Source: Pseudomonas sp. Teo4
Lineage (GTDB): Bacteria; Pseudomonadota; Gammaproteobacteria; Pseudomonadales; Pseudomonadaceae
DNA length: 64,000 nt
Reading direction: 5' to 3'
NCBI RefSeq assembly: GCF_034387475.1
Contig: NZ_JAXCIL010000001.1
Location: 1,426,001 to 1,490,000 of the forward strand
Part shown: piece by piece, positions 50,641-59,914 of the stretch
Layout: each line of letters opens with the position of its first letter
How positions within the stretch are numbered: the first letter of the stretch is position 1
Notes under the pieces: model-generated
What the model saw: only the letters and a program-made list of their open reading frames with translations
Databases searched by the model: none
Told to the model about the DNA's origin: nothing
Translations under genes and position numbers: made by a program

Positions 50641-51620
50641 CGTGGCGCCCAGAGATCAGGCAAACCGGGGTCGCTGACCACGATCAGGCGCTTGAGCAGC
50701 ACCTTCAATGCCTGGGCGTCCGCCTCGCCAAGCTTGGCGGTCAGTTCTTCCTCCACCACCTTGGCCAGCGCCACTTGCTGCAACGAGATTTCGCGGCCTT
50801 TGGCGGTGAGCACGAAGCGCAACTGCGCGCCTTCGCCCTCGATGGCGACCAGGTCCTGGCGCTCGAGGAAGCGCATGCCCGCCAGCGTGACTACATGGCC
50901 GGTGTAGCTGACGAAGGTGTTGATTTCCGCGAGGCTGAGGTTGTCGCGAATCGACAGTACGGCCAGCACGAAGAACGCCTGCTCGTCGAGCTGCTGGTTG
51001 CTCAGCAGGTGACGCAGCAGGTTCAACACCTGGTAGTGACCACGGCCAAGCAGGTAGCCGAGCAGGTCTTCGGTGTAGCTGCATTCCGGCGGCGGCGGGG
51101 TGGTGGCCAGGCGCAGCTCGCTGCGTGGCTTGCGCGTGGCCAGGGCGTACTGGCCGCTTTGGAACGCCAATGGCGCACGGTCGCTGTGGTCGAACGCCAG
51201 CACTTCGCCAACGAAGATCACATGGTCGCCACCTTCGTACTGGAACGCCGTGCGGCACTGGAAACGTGCCGTGCAGTCCTGCAGCAGAGGGGCATCGCTG
51301 ATGCCGTCGTCGAGTTCGATTTCGGCGAACTTGTTCTCGCCCTGGGTGGCGAAGCGCCCGGACAATTTCTCCTGCTCGATGGACAACACATGCACGTTCC
51401 AATGCTTGCCGCTGCTGAACACCGGCAGGCTGCGCGCTTGCTTTGACAGGCTCCACAGCACCAACGGCGGGTTGAGCGACACTGAGTTGAAGCTGTTGGC
51501 GGTGATGCCGACCGGCGAGCCGTCTTCGGCCTGGGAGGTGATGATGGTGACGCCTGTGGTGAAGGTGCCCAGCGCTGCGCGGAAGGCCTGGGGGTCGAAA
51601 CCGGTATGTTGTGTTGCCAT
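50637..51620 (-). CDS. Flavin reductase with C-terminal MarR-like domain
   Basis: A 327-residue two-domain protein. Residues 10-165 form a flavin reductase-like domain (FRAALGTFTTGVTIITSQAE, GITANSFNSVSLNPPLVLWS, NVHVLSIEQEKLSGRFATQ). Residues about 185-320 resemble a MarR winged helix (YQVLNLLRHLLSNQQLDE, LAGMRFLERQDLVAIEGE). This arrangement is known in the C1 reductase of Acinetobacter 4-hydroxyphenylacetate hydroxylase, where the MarR-like part senses the aromatic substrate. No partner monooxygenase is visible in the window. ATG 51620 is chosen over an upstream in-frame start. Divergent from the aldehyde dehydrogenase gene. Confidence 0.85.
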   Translation of the reverse strand: MATQHTGFDPQAFRAALGTFTTGVTIITSQAEDGSPVGITANSFNSVSLNPPLVLWSLSKQARSLPVFSSGKHWNVHVLSIEQEKLSGRFATQGENKFAEIELDDGISDAPLLQDCTARFQCRTAFQYEGGDHVIFVGEVLAFDHSDRAPLAFQSGQYALATRKPRSELRLATTPPPPECSYTEDLLGYLLGRGHYQVLNLLRHLLSNQQLDEQAFFVLAVLSIRDNLSLAEINTFVSYTGHVVTLAGMRFLERQDLVAIEGEGAQLRFVLTAKGREISLQQVALAKVVEEELTAKLGEADAQALKVLLKRLIVVSDPGLPDLWAPR

Positions 51621-51805
51621 GGCTGGCCTCGTGGGGTGGATTTTTTGTGCTGCCAGTATTGGATGGCCGGCCCCCTTGGGCATCGTCTCAACGGACTAAC
51701 GCTTTTGCTCGATTCTGGTCCGATCGGACGAGGCGCTAGCCCGCGTCCCATGGCTAGTGTGGCGTCATGCGCAACGAGCGCAGCCACCAGCCAGAGGAGA
51801 CACGC

Positions 51806-53236
51806 ATGCAACCCGTTCCGTCATCGGTCCAGGCGCTCGGCAGCCTGTTGTCACGGCAGAAGGACGCCTTCAACACAGAGGGCGCGGTCACGGCCGAGCG
51901 CCGTCGCCAACGTATCCAGCAAGTTATCGACCTACTGGTGCGCCACCATGAAAGCCTGACCGACGCCATCGACCAGGACTTCGGTGGCCGCCCCGCCGGC
52001 TTTAGCTTGATGAACGATGTGCTCGGGGCGCTGGCAAGCCTCAAGCACGCCAGGGACCACCTGCAGGCCTGGATGCAGGATGAGCCCAGGCCGGTGTTCA
52101 CCCCCTACGACCAGCTGGGCGCCAAGGCCTGGGTGCGTTATCAGCCCAAAGGCTCGGTGGGCATCATCGGCACCTGGAATGCGCCGTTGTACACCTTGTT
52201 CAGCCCCTTGGCGTCGGCGCTGGCCGCAGGCAACCGGGCCATTCTCAAACCATCCGAGGTGTTGCCACGAACTGCCGCGCTGGTGGCTGAGTTGTGCGCG
52301 GAACATCTCGACCCGCTGGAGGTGGCCGTGGTGACCGGTGATGCCGAGCTGGCCGAGGCCTTCACCGCCCAGCCGTTCGATCACCTGGTATTCACCGGCA
52401 GCACCGCCATTGGCCGCTCGGTGATGCGCAATGCAGCGCAGCACCTGGTGCCGGTGACGTTGGAGCTGGGCGGCAAGTCGCCAGTGCTGCTGTCGCGCAG
52501 CGCCGACCTGGGCAAGGCGGCGTTCAGCATCGCTGCGGCCAAGGCCACCAACGGCGGGCAAATCTGCATCAACCCGGACCTGGTGTATGTGCCGCGGCCC
52601 TCGCTTGAAACCTTCCTGGTTGCGCTGCGCGAGGCCTACTGCGCGCTCAACCCGACCGCCAGCGGCAACCCGGATGTGGTGGCGGTGGTCAATGCCAGGC
52701 ACCTGGCGCGGGTGGAAGACCTGGTGCAAGGCGCTCGGCAGCTGGGGGCGAGAATAGAGTCGATGCCGGAATCGGGCGAGGGTGACGACCGGCGCCGGCC
52801 ATTGCGGGTAGTGGTCGACCCAGCGCAGGACGCACGGATCATGCACGAGGAAATCTTCGGCCCGGCGATGGTGGTGTTGACCTATGAGTCTGTTAGTGAA
52901 GTCATCGCCCAGATCAACGCCCGGCCACGCCCGCTGGCGTTGTACTACTTCGGCGCCGATGCGCAGGAACAGCAGCAGGTGCTGGACCACACCCTGTCCG
53001 GTGGTGTGACATTGAACGACGTGATGCTGCACGCCGCGATGCACGATGCGCCATTCGGGGGTGTCGGCGCCTCCGGCATGGGGCATTATCACGGACGCGA
53101 AGGGTTCCTTGAATTCAGCCACCTGCGCACGGTGTTTCAGGCGCCAGCCCACGACCCGCGCCGCGAATGGGGCCTGTTGCCACCCTACGGCGAGCACTTC
53201 CTCGCCGCCATGCTGGCCCAGGTGACCGCCGACTGA
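51806..53236 (+). CDS. Aldehyde dehydrogenase, coniferyl-aldehyde-dehydrogenase-like
   Basis: A 476-residue NAD(P)-dependent dehydrogenase. GIIGTWNAPLYTLFSPLASA, VFTGSTAIGRSVMRNA, catalytic Glu in VTLELGGKSPVLL and catalytic Cys in NGGQICINPDLVYVP, HEEIFGPAMVVLTYE and the C-terminal FGGVGASGMGHYHGREGF. The N-P-D-L-V-Y-V and GHYHG elements favour the coniferyl aldehyde dehydrogenase/class-3-like group. Start 51806 follows AGAGGAGA. Stop overlaps the next in-frame ATG (53236), so it is coupled to the amidase. Substrate not fixed. Confidence 0.87.
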   Translation: MQPVPSSVQALGSLLSRQKDAFNTEGAVTAERRRQRIQQVIDLLVRHHESLTDAIDQDFGGRPAGFSLMNDVLGALASLKHARDHLQAWMQDEPRPVFTPYDQLGAKAWVRYQPKGSVGIIGTWNAPLYTLFSPLASALAAGNRAILKPSEVLPRTAALVAELCAEHLDPLEVAVVTGDAELAEAFTAQPFDHLVFTGSTAIGRSVMRNAAQHLVPVTLELGGKSPVLLSRSADLGKAAFSIAAAKATNGGQICINPDLVYVPRPSLETFLVALREAYCALNPTASGNPDVVAVVNARHLARVEDLVQGARQLGARIESMPESGEGDDRRRPLRVVVDPAQDARIMHEEIFGPAMVVLTYESVSEVIAQINARPRPLALYYFGADAQEQQQVLDHTLSGGVTLNDVMLHAAMHDAPFGGVGASGMGHYHGREGFLEFSHLRTVFQAPAHDPRREWGLLPPYGEHFLAAMLAQVTAD

Positions 53237-54849
53237 TGAACCACCACAACAATAATAAACAGGACACCAAGACCTTTATGCCTACTGACCCGCAAACCAC
53301 CGATACCGACTCACCGGCCTCTTGGCCACGACGCAGCGTGCTCAAGGCCGGCGCCGTGGCCGTGGGCGCAGGGCTGCTGGGGCGCTTTGCGTCCGCCGCC
53401 AGCGCTGGCCTTTCAGCCAACGATTATCAGGGCCTGGATGCCTGGGCCATGGCCGAAGCGGTGCGCGCCGGCAGCCTCAGCGGCGAAGAGCTGCTGGCGG
53501 CGGCCCTGGCCCGCTGCGCTTTGGTCAACCCCAAGGTCGCAGCCGTGAACATGCTGCACGAAGACTATGCACGCACACTGCTCAGCCAGCGCCGAAGCGC
53601 CGGTAACAGCGCCCAGGGCGCATTGGCCGGCGTGCCAATTCTGCTCAAGGACCTCAACACCTACCTGCAGGGCACTTCGACCAGCAACGGCTGCCGACTG
53701 TTTCGCGATGCCCCACAGGCCACCTTCACCAGCACCTTGATTGCCCGCTACGAGCAGGCCGGTGCGGTGCCGTTCGGCAAGACCACTTGCCCCGAGTTCG
53801 GCCTGACCACCACCACCGAATCGCTGCTCTGGGGGCAGACGCGCAACCCGTGGAACCTGGCCATGAGCGCCGGCGGTTCTTCCGGCGGTGCGGCAGCGGC
53901 GGTCGCGGCCGGCATCGTCCCGGTGGCCCACGCCACCGATGGCGGCGGCTCGATCCGTATTCCTGCCTCTTACTGCGGCCTTGTGGGGCTCAAGCCCAGC
54001 CGCTACCGAACCCCGAGCGGTCCGGCGCACTACGAGGGCTGGTTCGGCGCCAGCGTGGGCAACGTGGTGTCGCGCAGCGTGCGCGATACCGCGCTGTTCC
54101 TGGACGCCGGGCAAGGTCACGAGCCAGGCAGCGCCTACTGGAGCGCGCCACTGGCACGGCCCTACGTCGAAGAATTGCGCCGCGAGCCAGGCAAGCTGCG
54201 TGTGGCGGTGGTGCGCCAGTCATTGACCGGCGCGCCGCTGGACGCCGCCGTGGCCGCGACGCTGGAACAGACCATCAAGCAATTGCTGGGGCTGGGTCAT
54301 GAGATCGAGGAACTGCAACTGGCCATCGACCCCCGCGAGCTGTTCGGTGCCCATGGCACGGTGATCGGCACGGCGCTGCTGAACCTGGTGCATGAGCGCG
54401 AGCAGGCGTTGGGGCGCACGGCCACGCCGCAGGACCTGGAGCAGATCACCCAAGTGGTGCTCAAACGCGCCCAGGCCGTCAATGGCGTGGGCATGTACCA
54501 GGCTCGGCAGAGCTTCGAGCGCATCGGCGCGGCCATGGAGCGCCCCTTCGAGCGTTTCGATGTGATCCTCTCGCCGGTCACCGCCAACCTCACCCCCGCG
54601 CTGGGCCAGCTCAGCCTCGACCAGCACTGGGACAGCTACGCCCAACGGGCCATGGGCAGTGCCGGGTTCACCGTGCTGGCCAATGTCAGCGGCCAGCCGG
54701 CGATTTCCCTGCCTCTGGGCCAAAGCGACAGCGGCCTGCCGGTGGGCATGTTGTTCACCGCGCGGCTGGGCGCCGAGGACGTGCTGCTGCGTCTGGCCAG
54801 CCAGTTGGAGCAGGACCGTCCCTGGGCTGCGCGGCGGGCGGTGCTGTAG
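53236..54849 (+). CDS. Tat-exported amidase-signature amidase
   Basis: A 537-residue amidase (523 if started at ATG 53278; 53236 overlaps the preceding stop). The twin-arginine signal [18 protein letters not shown] followed by GRFASAASA predicts export to the periplasm. Amidase-signature triad: Lys in [13 protein letters not shown], cis-Ser in [14 protein letters not shown], nucleophile in [17 protein letters not shown] periplasmic amidase next to ring dehydrogenases suggests that the natural substrate is an amide or lactam conjugate trimmed before uptake. Confidence 0.88.
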   Translation: MNHHNNNKQDTKTFMPTDPQTTDTDSPASWPRRSVLKAGAVAVGAGLLGRFASAASAGLSANDYQGLDAWAMAEAVRAGSLSGEELLAAALARCALVNPKVAAVNMLHEDYARTLLSQRRSAGNSAQGALAGVPILLKDLNTYLQGTSTSNGCRLFRDAPQATFTSTLIARYEQAGAVPFGKTTCPEFGLTTTTESLLWGQTRNPWNLAMSAGGSSGGAAAAVAAGIVPVAHATDGGGSIRIPASYCGLVGLKPSRYRTPSGPAHYEGWFGASVGNVVSRSVRDTALFLDAGQGHEPGSAYWSAPLARPYVEELRREPGKLRVAVVRQSLTGAPLDAAVAATLEQTIKQLLGLGHEIEELQLAIDPRELFGAHGTVIGTALLNLVHEREQALGRTATPQDLEQITQVVLKRAQAVNGVGMYQARQSFERIGAAMERPFERFDVILSPVTANLTPALGQLSLDQHWDSYAQRAMGSAGFTVLANVSGQPAISLPLGQSDSGLPVGMLFTARLGAEDVLLRLASQLEQDRPWAARRAVL

Positions 54850-54978
54850 CGGCGGGCGCCTAGTCCGCTTTGACGATGAGTGTGTGTCGGCCAGCGCCGA
54901 AGATGGGATGCACGCCACCAGCAACCGCACGACGGTGCTGGTGGCATCTCCCTGACCTTAGCGAATGGCACAACAACA

Positions 54979-56697
54979 ATGACGGCTCAAGATCAGTCTC
55001 ACACCCAATACGACGTGATAGTGGTCGGTTCGGGTGCCGGTGCGATGACCTCGGCGGTGTTTCTCGCCGACCAGGGTTTCAGCGTGCTGGTCCTGGAAAA
55101 AAGCGACAAGTTCGGTGGCACGTCAGCGATCTCCGGCGGCGGGATCTGGATTCCCAACAACCACTATTTCGCCCGCCGGGGCGGTAACGACAGCCGCGAG
55201 CAGGCCCAGCGCTACCTGACGGCCGCCGCTGGCGACCAGGTCTGCCCGACCCGGCTGCAAGCTTACCTGGACAACGCGCCGAAGATGATCGAGGCGCTGA
55301 CCCGCACCAGCCGCGTCCGCTACGCGGTGGCTGCGAAATACCCCGACTATTATCCCCACCTGCCAGGCGCCTTGCCCGGTGGTCGCACCCTGGACCCTGA
55401 ACTGTTCGACAGCAGCCTGCTTGGCGAAGAGCTTGAGCACTTGCGCAAACCCTCGCCCTCGACCCTGCTCATGGGGCGCATTGCCTGGACCGCCCGCGAC
55501 GCGCACAAAGCCATGGCCCGTGGCTTTGGCTGGCAGTTGCTGATTCTGCGGCTAATGCTGCGCTACAAGCTCGATTTCAAATGGCGACGCAAAAGCCGCT
55601 TCGACCGCCGCGCCGCGCTGGGCAGTTCACTGGTGTGCTCGCTGCGCCGTTCGCTGATGGACCGCAACGTACCCCTGTGGTTGAACAGCGACTTCCGCGA
55701 ACTGATCACCGAGCAAGGGCGCGTGACCGGTGTGCGCATCAGCCGTGAGGGGCGCGACCTTGAACTGCGCGCCCGCCACGGGGTGATTCTGGCGTCCGGC
55801 GGTTTCGAGCAGAACCAGGCCCTGCGCGAGCAGTACCTGCCCAAGCCCACGCAAATGACCTGGAGCGCGACGCCGCCCGGCAACAACACCGGTGCCGCGC
55901 TGCAGGCCGGCCTGGCCCAGGGCGCCGCCACCGCGCTGATGGACTGGGCCTGGTGGGCACCGACCATCGCCGTGCCCGGAGAAGAGAAGCCCCGTGGTAT
56001 CTTCGCCGAACGCGCCTTCCCTGGGGCGATCGTGGTCAACGGGCAGGGACTGCGCTTCGTCAACGAGGCCGCACCCTACCTGGAATTCGTCGATGCCATG
56101 CATCGCGACAACGCCAGCAGCGGCGGTCGCTCGGTGCCGGCCTGGGTGATCTTCGATGGGCACTTCCGCTTCAACTACGCCATGGGCCCATTGATGCCGG
56201 CCCAGGTCATGCCCGACAGCCGCCTGCGCAAAGAGTGGCGCGACACCCTTTACTGGAAGGCCGACACCCTCGACGCGCTGGCCGCGCAGATTGGCGTCGA
56301 CCCGCAGGGCCTGGCCGGCACCGTGGCCAAGGTCAACGCATATGCCCGCACCGGGGTTGACGAGGACTTCGGCCGCGGTGGCAACGTGTTCGACCGCTAC
56401 TACGGCGACAGCAACATCAAACCCAACCCGTGCCTGGCACCGCTGCGCAAAGGCCCGTACTACGCCATGCGCCTGGACGCCGGCGACATCGGCACCAAGG
56501 GTGGCTTGCTGACCAACGCCCAGGCCCAGGTGGTGCGCGACGATGGCTCGCCGATTGCCGGCCTGTACGCCATCGGCAACTGCTCCGCCTCGGTGATGGG
56601 CACCAGTTACCCTGGCGCCGGCGGCACGCTGGGCCCGGCGATGACCTTCGCCTACATTGCCGCCAACCACCTCGCCGCACAGCGCAAGGAGGCCTGA
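54979..56697 (+). CDS. 3-ketosteroid delta1-dehydrogenase-like flavoprotein
   Basis: A 572-residue flavoprotein. VIVVGSGAGAMTSAVFLAD at residues 13-31, FGGTSAISGGGIWIP near 50, GVILASGGFEQN near 270, GLRFVNEAAPYLEF, and C-terminal SYPGAGGTLGPAMTFAYI with the catalytic Tyr and Gly of delta1-dehydrogenases. Start 54979 is chosen by the FAD fold; no strong ribosome site, and the 129 bp after the amidase hold nothing recognisable. Stop overlaps the next start. Paralogue of the gene at 20521. It desaturates a ring ketone; the substrate may be a steroid-like or simple cyclic ketone. Confidence 0.86.
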   Translation: MTAQDQSHTQYDVIVVGSGAGAMTSAVFLADQGFSVLVLEKSDKFGGTSAISGGGIWIPNNHYFARRGGNDSREQAQRYLTAAAGDQVCPTRLQAYLDNAPKMIEALTRTSRVRYAVAAKYPDYYPHLPGALPGGRTLDPELFDSSLLGEELEHLRKPSPSTLLMGRIAWTARDAHKAMARGFGWQLLILRLMLRYKLDFKWRRKSRFDRRAALGSSLVCSLRRSLMDRNVPLWLNSDFRELITEQGRVTGVRISREGRDLELRARHGVILASGGFEQNQALREQYLPKPTQMTWSATPPGNNTGAALQAGLAQGAATALMDWAWWAPTIAVPGEEKPRGIFAERAFPGAIVVNGQGLRFVNEAAPYLEFVDAMHRDNASSGGRSVPAWVIFDGHFRFNYAMGPLMPAQVMPDSRLRKEWRDTLYWKADTLDALAAQIGVDPQGLAGTVAKVNAYARTGVDEDFGRGGNVFDRYYGDSNIKPNPCLAPLRKGPYYAMRLDAGDIGTKGGLLTNAQAQVVRDDGSPIAGLYAIGNCSASVMGTSYPGAGGTLGPAMTFAYIAANHLAAQRKEA

Positions 56698-58373
56698 TGA
56701 ACACCAGTGTCACGCCAATTAGCGAGCCGCTGCGGGTGGACGATGCCGACGCCCTGCAATGGCAGGCGCAGTGCGACGTGCTGGTGATCGGCTGGGGCGC
56801 CGCAGGGGCCTGCGCCGCCCTGCAAGCCCGCGCCGACGGTGTCGACGTGCTGATCGCCGACCGCTTCACCGGGGGCGGAGCCAGCGCCAAGAGCGGCGGT
56901 GTGGTGTATGCCGGCGGTGGCACGGCGCAGCAGCACGCCGCCGGTTTCACCGACACGCCAGAGGCCATGTTCGACTACCTCAAGCACGAAACCCACGGCG
57001 TGGTCAGTGACGACACGTTGCGTCGGTTCTGCAACGACAGCGTCGCCAACTTGCAATGGCTGGAAAGCCACGGCGCGCCCTATGCCCACCAGATGCCGCC
57101 GGGCGGCAAGACCTCCTATCCGCCTGATGGCGCCTTCCTCTATTACTCGGGGAATGAACTGGTACCGGCCTATGGCGGAGAGCACGCACCGGCCCCGAGG
57201 GGCCACCGCACGGTTGGCAAGGGCCAGTGCGGCGCGGTGCTGTACAGCCACTTGCAGGCGGCTTGCCTGCGCGCTGGCGCCCGGCCCTTGTTGCAGGCAG
57301 CGGCCAGACGGCTGGTGGTCGACCGTGATGGCCGGGTGATCGGCGCCGAACTTTGGCGCCTGCCACCAGGTAGTAAAGAAGCCCGCGAGCATGCACGGCT
57401 AGCGGCCCGCGCCGAACGCCTGCAGAACTTCGCCCCAGGCTATTGCGACCGCCTGCGTCTGCGGGTCAGCGCGCTTGAACAGGCCCACGCCAGGCCTTTT
57501 CTGGTAAGGGCTGGCAAGGGCGTGATCCTCAGTACCGGTGGGTTCATCTTCAACCGCGACATGATCAAGGCCCATGCGCCGAAGTTTCGCCGCAACTTCA
57601 AGGTTGGCGCCACCGGTTGCGATGGCAGCGGCGTGCGCCTGGGCCTGAGCGTGGGCGCGGCGAGCGACAGGTTGGAACGGGTTTCGGCCTGGCGCTTCAT
57701 CAACCCGCCGTACAGCTGGCACCGGGGCATCGTGGTCAACCGCAGCGGCGAGCGCTTCTGCAACGAAGAGGTGTATGGCGCCACCCTGGGCCAGCCGTTG
57801 ATGGAAGAGCAGGGCGGCAATGCCTGGCTGGTGCTCGATGCGCCGCTGCGCAAGCAAGCCCTGCGTGAGGCGTTGTTCGGAGGCTACTGGTGGTTCCAGG
57901 CCTTGCCGGCTTTGGTACTGATGCTGCTGGGAGCGCGCAAGGGCAAGCACCTGGCGCAGTTGGCAGTGGCTACCGGCATGCAGGAGCAAACCTTGCGTCA
58001 GTCGGTGCTGGCCAATAACGCCGCCGCCAGCGGACAGGCGCCGGATGCCTTTGGTAAATCCACGTCTGGGCGCCAGGTGCTGGAGCAGGGGCCGTTCTAT
58101 GCCTGCGACATTTCCGTGGGCAACCCGATCTTCCCGCTGGGCGCCTTGACCCTCGGCGGCTTGCGCGTGGATGAGCACACGGGCGCGGTGCTGTACGCCC
58201 ATGGCCAGCCAGTCGCCGGGCTGTATGCAGCTGGCCGCACAGCGGTCGGCATTCCTTCACATCTGTATATCAGCGGCCTGTCCCTGGCTGACTGCGTGTT
58301 CTCCGGGCGTCGTGCCGGAGCCGCGGCGGCCCAGGGCATCAGGTCGACCGTGGACTGCGAGGTGGCGTCATGA
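56697..58373 (+). CDS. FAD dehydrogenase, ketosteroid delta4(5alpha)-dehydrogenase-like
   Basis: A 558-residue flavoprotein. FAD site VLVIGWGAAGACAALQA at about 25-41, GGGASAKSGGVVYAGGGT, VILSTGGFIFNRDM, GERFCNEEVYGATLG, and C-terminal GIPSHLYISGLSLADCVF followed by SGRRAG. That C-terminal stretch is characteristic of delta4(5alpha)-ketosteroid dehydrogenases rather than the YPGAG delta1 type. So two different ring desaturases are adjacent, with complementary regiochemistry. Start ATG overlaps the previous stop; a GGAGG site is present. Ends in an ATGA overlap with the SDR. Confidence 0.83.
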   Translation: MNTSVTPISEPLRVDDADALQWQAQCDVLVIGWGAAGACAALQARADGVDVLIADRFTGGGASAKSGGVVYAGGGTAQQHAAGFTDTPEAMFDYLKHETHGVVSDDTLRRFCNDSVANLQWLESHGAPYAHQMPPGGKTSYPPDGAFLYYSGNELVPAYGGEHAPAPRGHRTVGKGQCGAVLYSHLQAACLRAGARPLLQAAARRLVVDRDGRVIGAELWRLPPGSKEAREHARLAARAERLQNFAPGYCDRLRLRVSALEQAHARPFLVRAGKGVILSTGGFIFNRDMIKAHAPKFRRNFKVGATGCDGSGVRLGLSVGAASDRLERVSAWRFINPPYSWHRGIVVNRSGERFCNEEVYGATLGQPLMEEQGGNAWLVLDAPLRKQALREALFGGYWWFQALPALVLMLLGARKGKHLAQLAVATGMQEQTLRQSVLANNAAASGQAPDAFGKSTSGRQVLEQGPFYACDISVGNPIFPLGALTLGGLRVDEHTGAVLYAHGQPVAGLYAAGRTAVGIPSHLYISGLSLADCVFSGRRAGAAAAQGIRSTVDCEVAS

Positions 58374-59137
58374 GTGAACGTAACGGGCGAGTTCAGGGCA
58401 AGGTGGCCCTGGTGACGGGAGGCGCCAAAGGCATTGGCCGAGCCAGTGCGCGCTTGCTGGTCGCGGAAGGTGCGCAGGTGCTGATCAGTGATATCGACAG
58501 CCAGGCTGGCGAAGCGCTGGCGGACGAACTGGGCGCTGCCGCCAGGTTCATTCATCACGATGCGGGCAGCGAGGCCGACTGGCAGCGGGTCATGGACCAC
58601 ATCGGTGAGCGCCATGGCCGTCTGGACATCTTGCTCAACAATGCGGGCATGCTGCAGACCGGCAATATAGAAGACACCGAGTTGCAGGACTGGGACCGGA
58701 TCATGCGGGTCAATGCTGCCAGTGTGTTTCTTGGCTGCCGTGCAGGTATCGGCCTGATGAAGGGGCAAGGCGGGTCGATCATCAACGTATCGTCAGTGGC
58801 GGCGTTGGCCGGGCGTGACGATTACCTGGCCTACAGCGCCTCGAAAGGTGCGGTGGCAGCGCTGACCCGCTCGGTGGCCGCGTTCTGCAGGCGGCGCAAG
58901 TACCGCATTCGCTGCAACTCGCTGCATCCCGATGGTGTGCTCACCGACATGACTCGGGGAGGTTTCCCGCAAGGTATCGACCCGGCGCGTCTGACCATCG
59001 ACAGCGACCCGATGAACCGCATGTGCCTGCCGGAGGATGTGGCGGGGAGTGTGTTGTACCTGGCCAGTGATGAGTCGCGGGCGGTGAATGGTGTGGAACT
59101 GCGGATCGACAGTGGGCAGTTGGTGATGTCGATTTAG
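58370..59137 (+). CDS. Short-chain dehydrogenase/reductase
   Basis: A 255-residue classical SDR. VALVTGGAKGIGRASARLL at about 11-29, ILLNNAGMLQTG near 88, NVSSVAALAGRDDYLAYSAS then KGAV (Ser/Tyr/Lys), NGVELRIDSGQLV at the end. Layout is that of hydroxysteroid or cyclohexanol dehydrogenases. Last gene of the 51.8-59.1 kb run; with the two flavoproteins it would interconvert a ring alcohol and ketone. A REP element follows. Confidence 0.88.
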   Translation: MSERNGRVQGKVALVTGGAKGIGRASARLLVAEGAQVLISDIDSQAGEALADELGAAARFIHHDAGSEADWQRVMDHIGERHGRLDILLNNAGMLQTGNIEDTELQDWDRIMRVNAASVFLGCRAGIGLMKGQGGSIINVSSVAALAGRDDYLAYSASKGAVAALTRSVAAFCRRRKYRIRCNSLHPDGVLTDMTRGGFPQGIDPARLTIDSDPMNRMCLPEDVAGSVLYLASDESRAVNGVELRIDSGQLVMSI

Positions 59138-59150
59138 CGGCTCGCAGCGA

Positions 59151-59229
59151 CAGCTTGTCGGCGATGGAGGTGACGCGGTGTCTGGCACCGGCAGCGCCGG
59201 TGATCGCCGGCAAGCCGGCTCCCACAGGG
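59151..59229. repeat. REP inverted pair
   Basis: CAGCTTGTCGGCGATGG and the inverted GATCGCCGGCAAGCCGGCTC flank a CACCGGCAGCGCCGGTG hairpin, between the convergent SDR and mobA genes. Confidence 0.8.
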
Positions 59230-59277
59230 ATCGCGCCGGCCTTGCGGCCACCGCAGTACCTGTAGGCGCCAGTAAAT

Positions 59278-59853
59278 TCAGCCTTGCAGCAAATCCGGGC
59301 TATTGAAGTTGCTCAACCGCGCGTCACCCTCGACACAGTCCAGCCCCTGCACGCCCTCGTGCAACAGCGCCTTCTGCAAACTCCGCTCGCCCGCCGCCCA
59401 GGCCTGTTCCAGCACCGGCAACAGGCGGCGCGGCAATACGCTGAACATCGGCTGCCAAAAACCGCCCTGGCGAACCATTGCGGCGCTGTCACAGGCCACG
59501 GCCAGTGCAAGCAGGTCGTCGATCAGCGCCCGGTCGATCAGCGGTGCGTCACAGGCCAGCACCACCACCCATTCATGTTGCGCCGCCGCCAGCCCTGCGA
59601 TCACCCCGGCCAGCGGACCAGGGAAATCTGGCTCCGTATCGCCAACCAACTGGTCGGCATAGGCCCGGTAAGCCTGCTGATTGCGGTTGCAGGAAATCAC
59701 CACATCGTCGCTCAACGGCCTTACAACGCGGTGCACATGGGCGACCAACGGCTCGCCGCGCCAAGGCACCAGGCCTTTGTCGCGACCACCCATGCGCTGG
59801 CCACGGCCGCCGGCAAGAATCAGGATCGAACAGGGGGGCAGGGCGTCTGGCAT
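59278..59853 (-). CDS. mobA: Molybdenum cofactor guanylyltransferase
   Basis: A 191-residue enzyme that adds GMP to molybdopterin to form the bis-MGD cofactor. LILAGGRGQRMGGRDKGLVP is the nucleotide-binding loop; DFPGPLAGVIAGLAAA and VVVLACDAPLIDR follow. The start MPDALPPCS at 59853 fits the family; a start at 59898 would place the efflux terminator inside the coding region. There is no Shine-Dalgarno before 59853, because the terminator T-tract ends one base upstream. Confidence 0.92.
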   Translation of the reverse strand: MPDALPPCSILILAGGRGQRMGGRDKGLVPWRGEPLVAHVHRVVRPLSDDVVISCNRNQQAYRAYADQLVGDTEPDFPGPLAGVIAGLAAAQHEWVVVLACDAPLIDRALIDDLLALAVACDSAAMVRQGGFWQPMFSVLPRRLLPVLEQAWAAGERSLQKALLHEGVQGLDCVEGDARLSNFNSPDLLQG

Positions 59854-59854
59854 G

Positions 59855-59888
59855 AAAAAGGGTTCCGGGCAGTCAATGCCGGGAACCC
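59855..59888 (-). terminator. Rho-independent terminator of the RND efflux operon
   Basis: On the minus strand: an 11-base stem (GGGTTCCCGGC / GCCCGGAACCC, one mismatch), seven-base loop, then five Ts. It lies 26 bp after the RND stop and directly against the mobA ATG. Confidence 0.85.
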
Positions 59889-59914
59889 TCTCATTCAACG
59901 GGCGGCTTGTCCAG

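Noticed and set aside
59855..59898. Longer mobA beginning at 59898
   Set aside because: It would encode the terminator stem as protein and adds 15 residues not expected in MobA.
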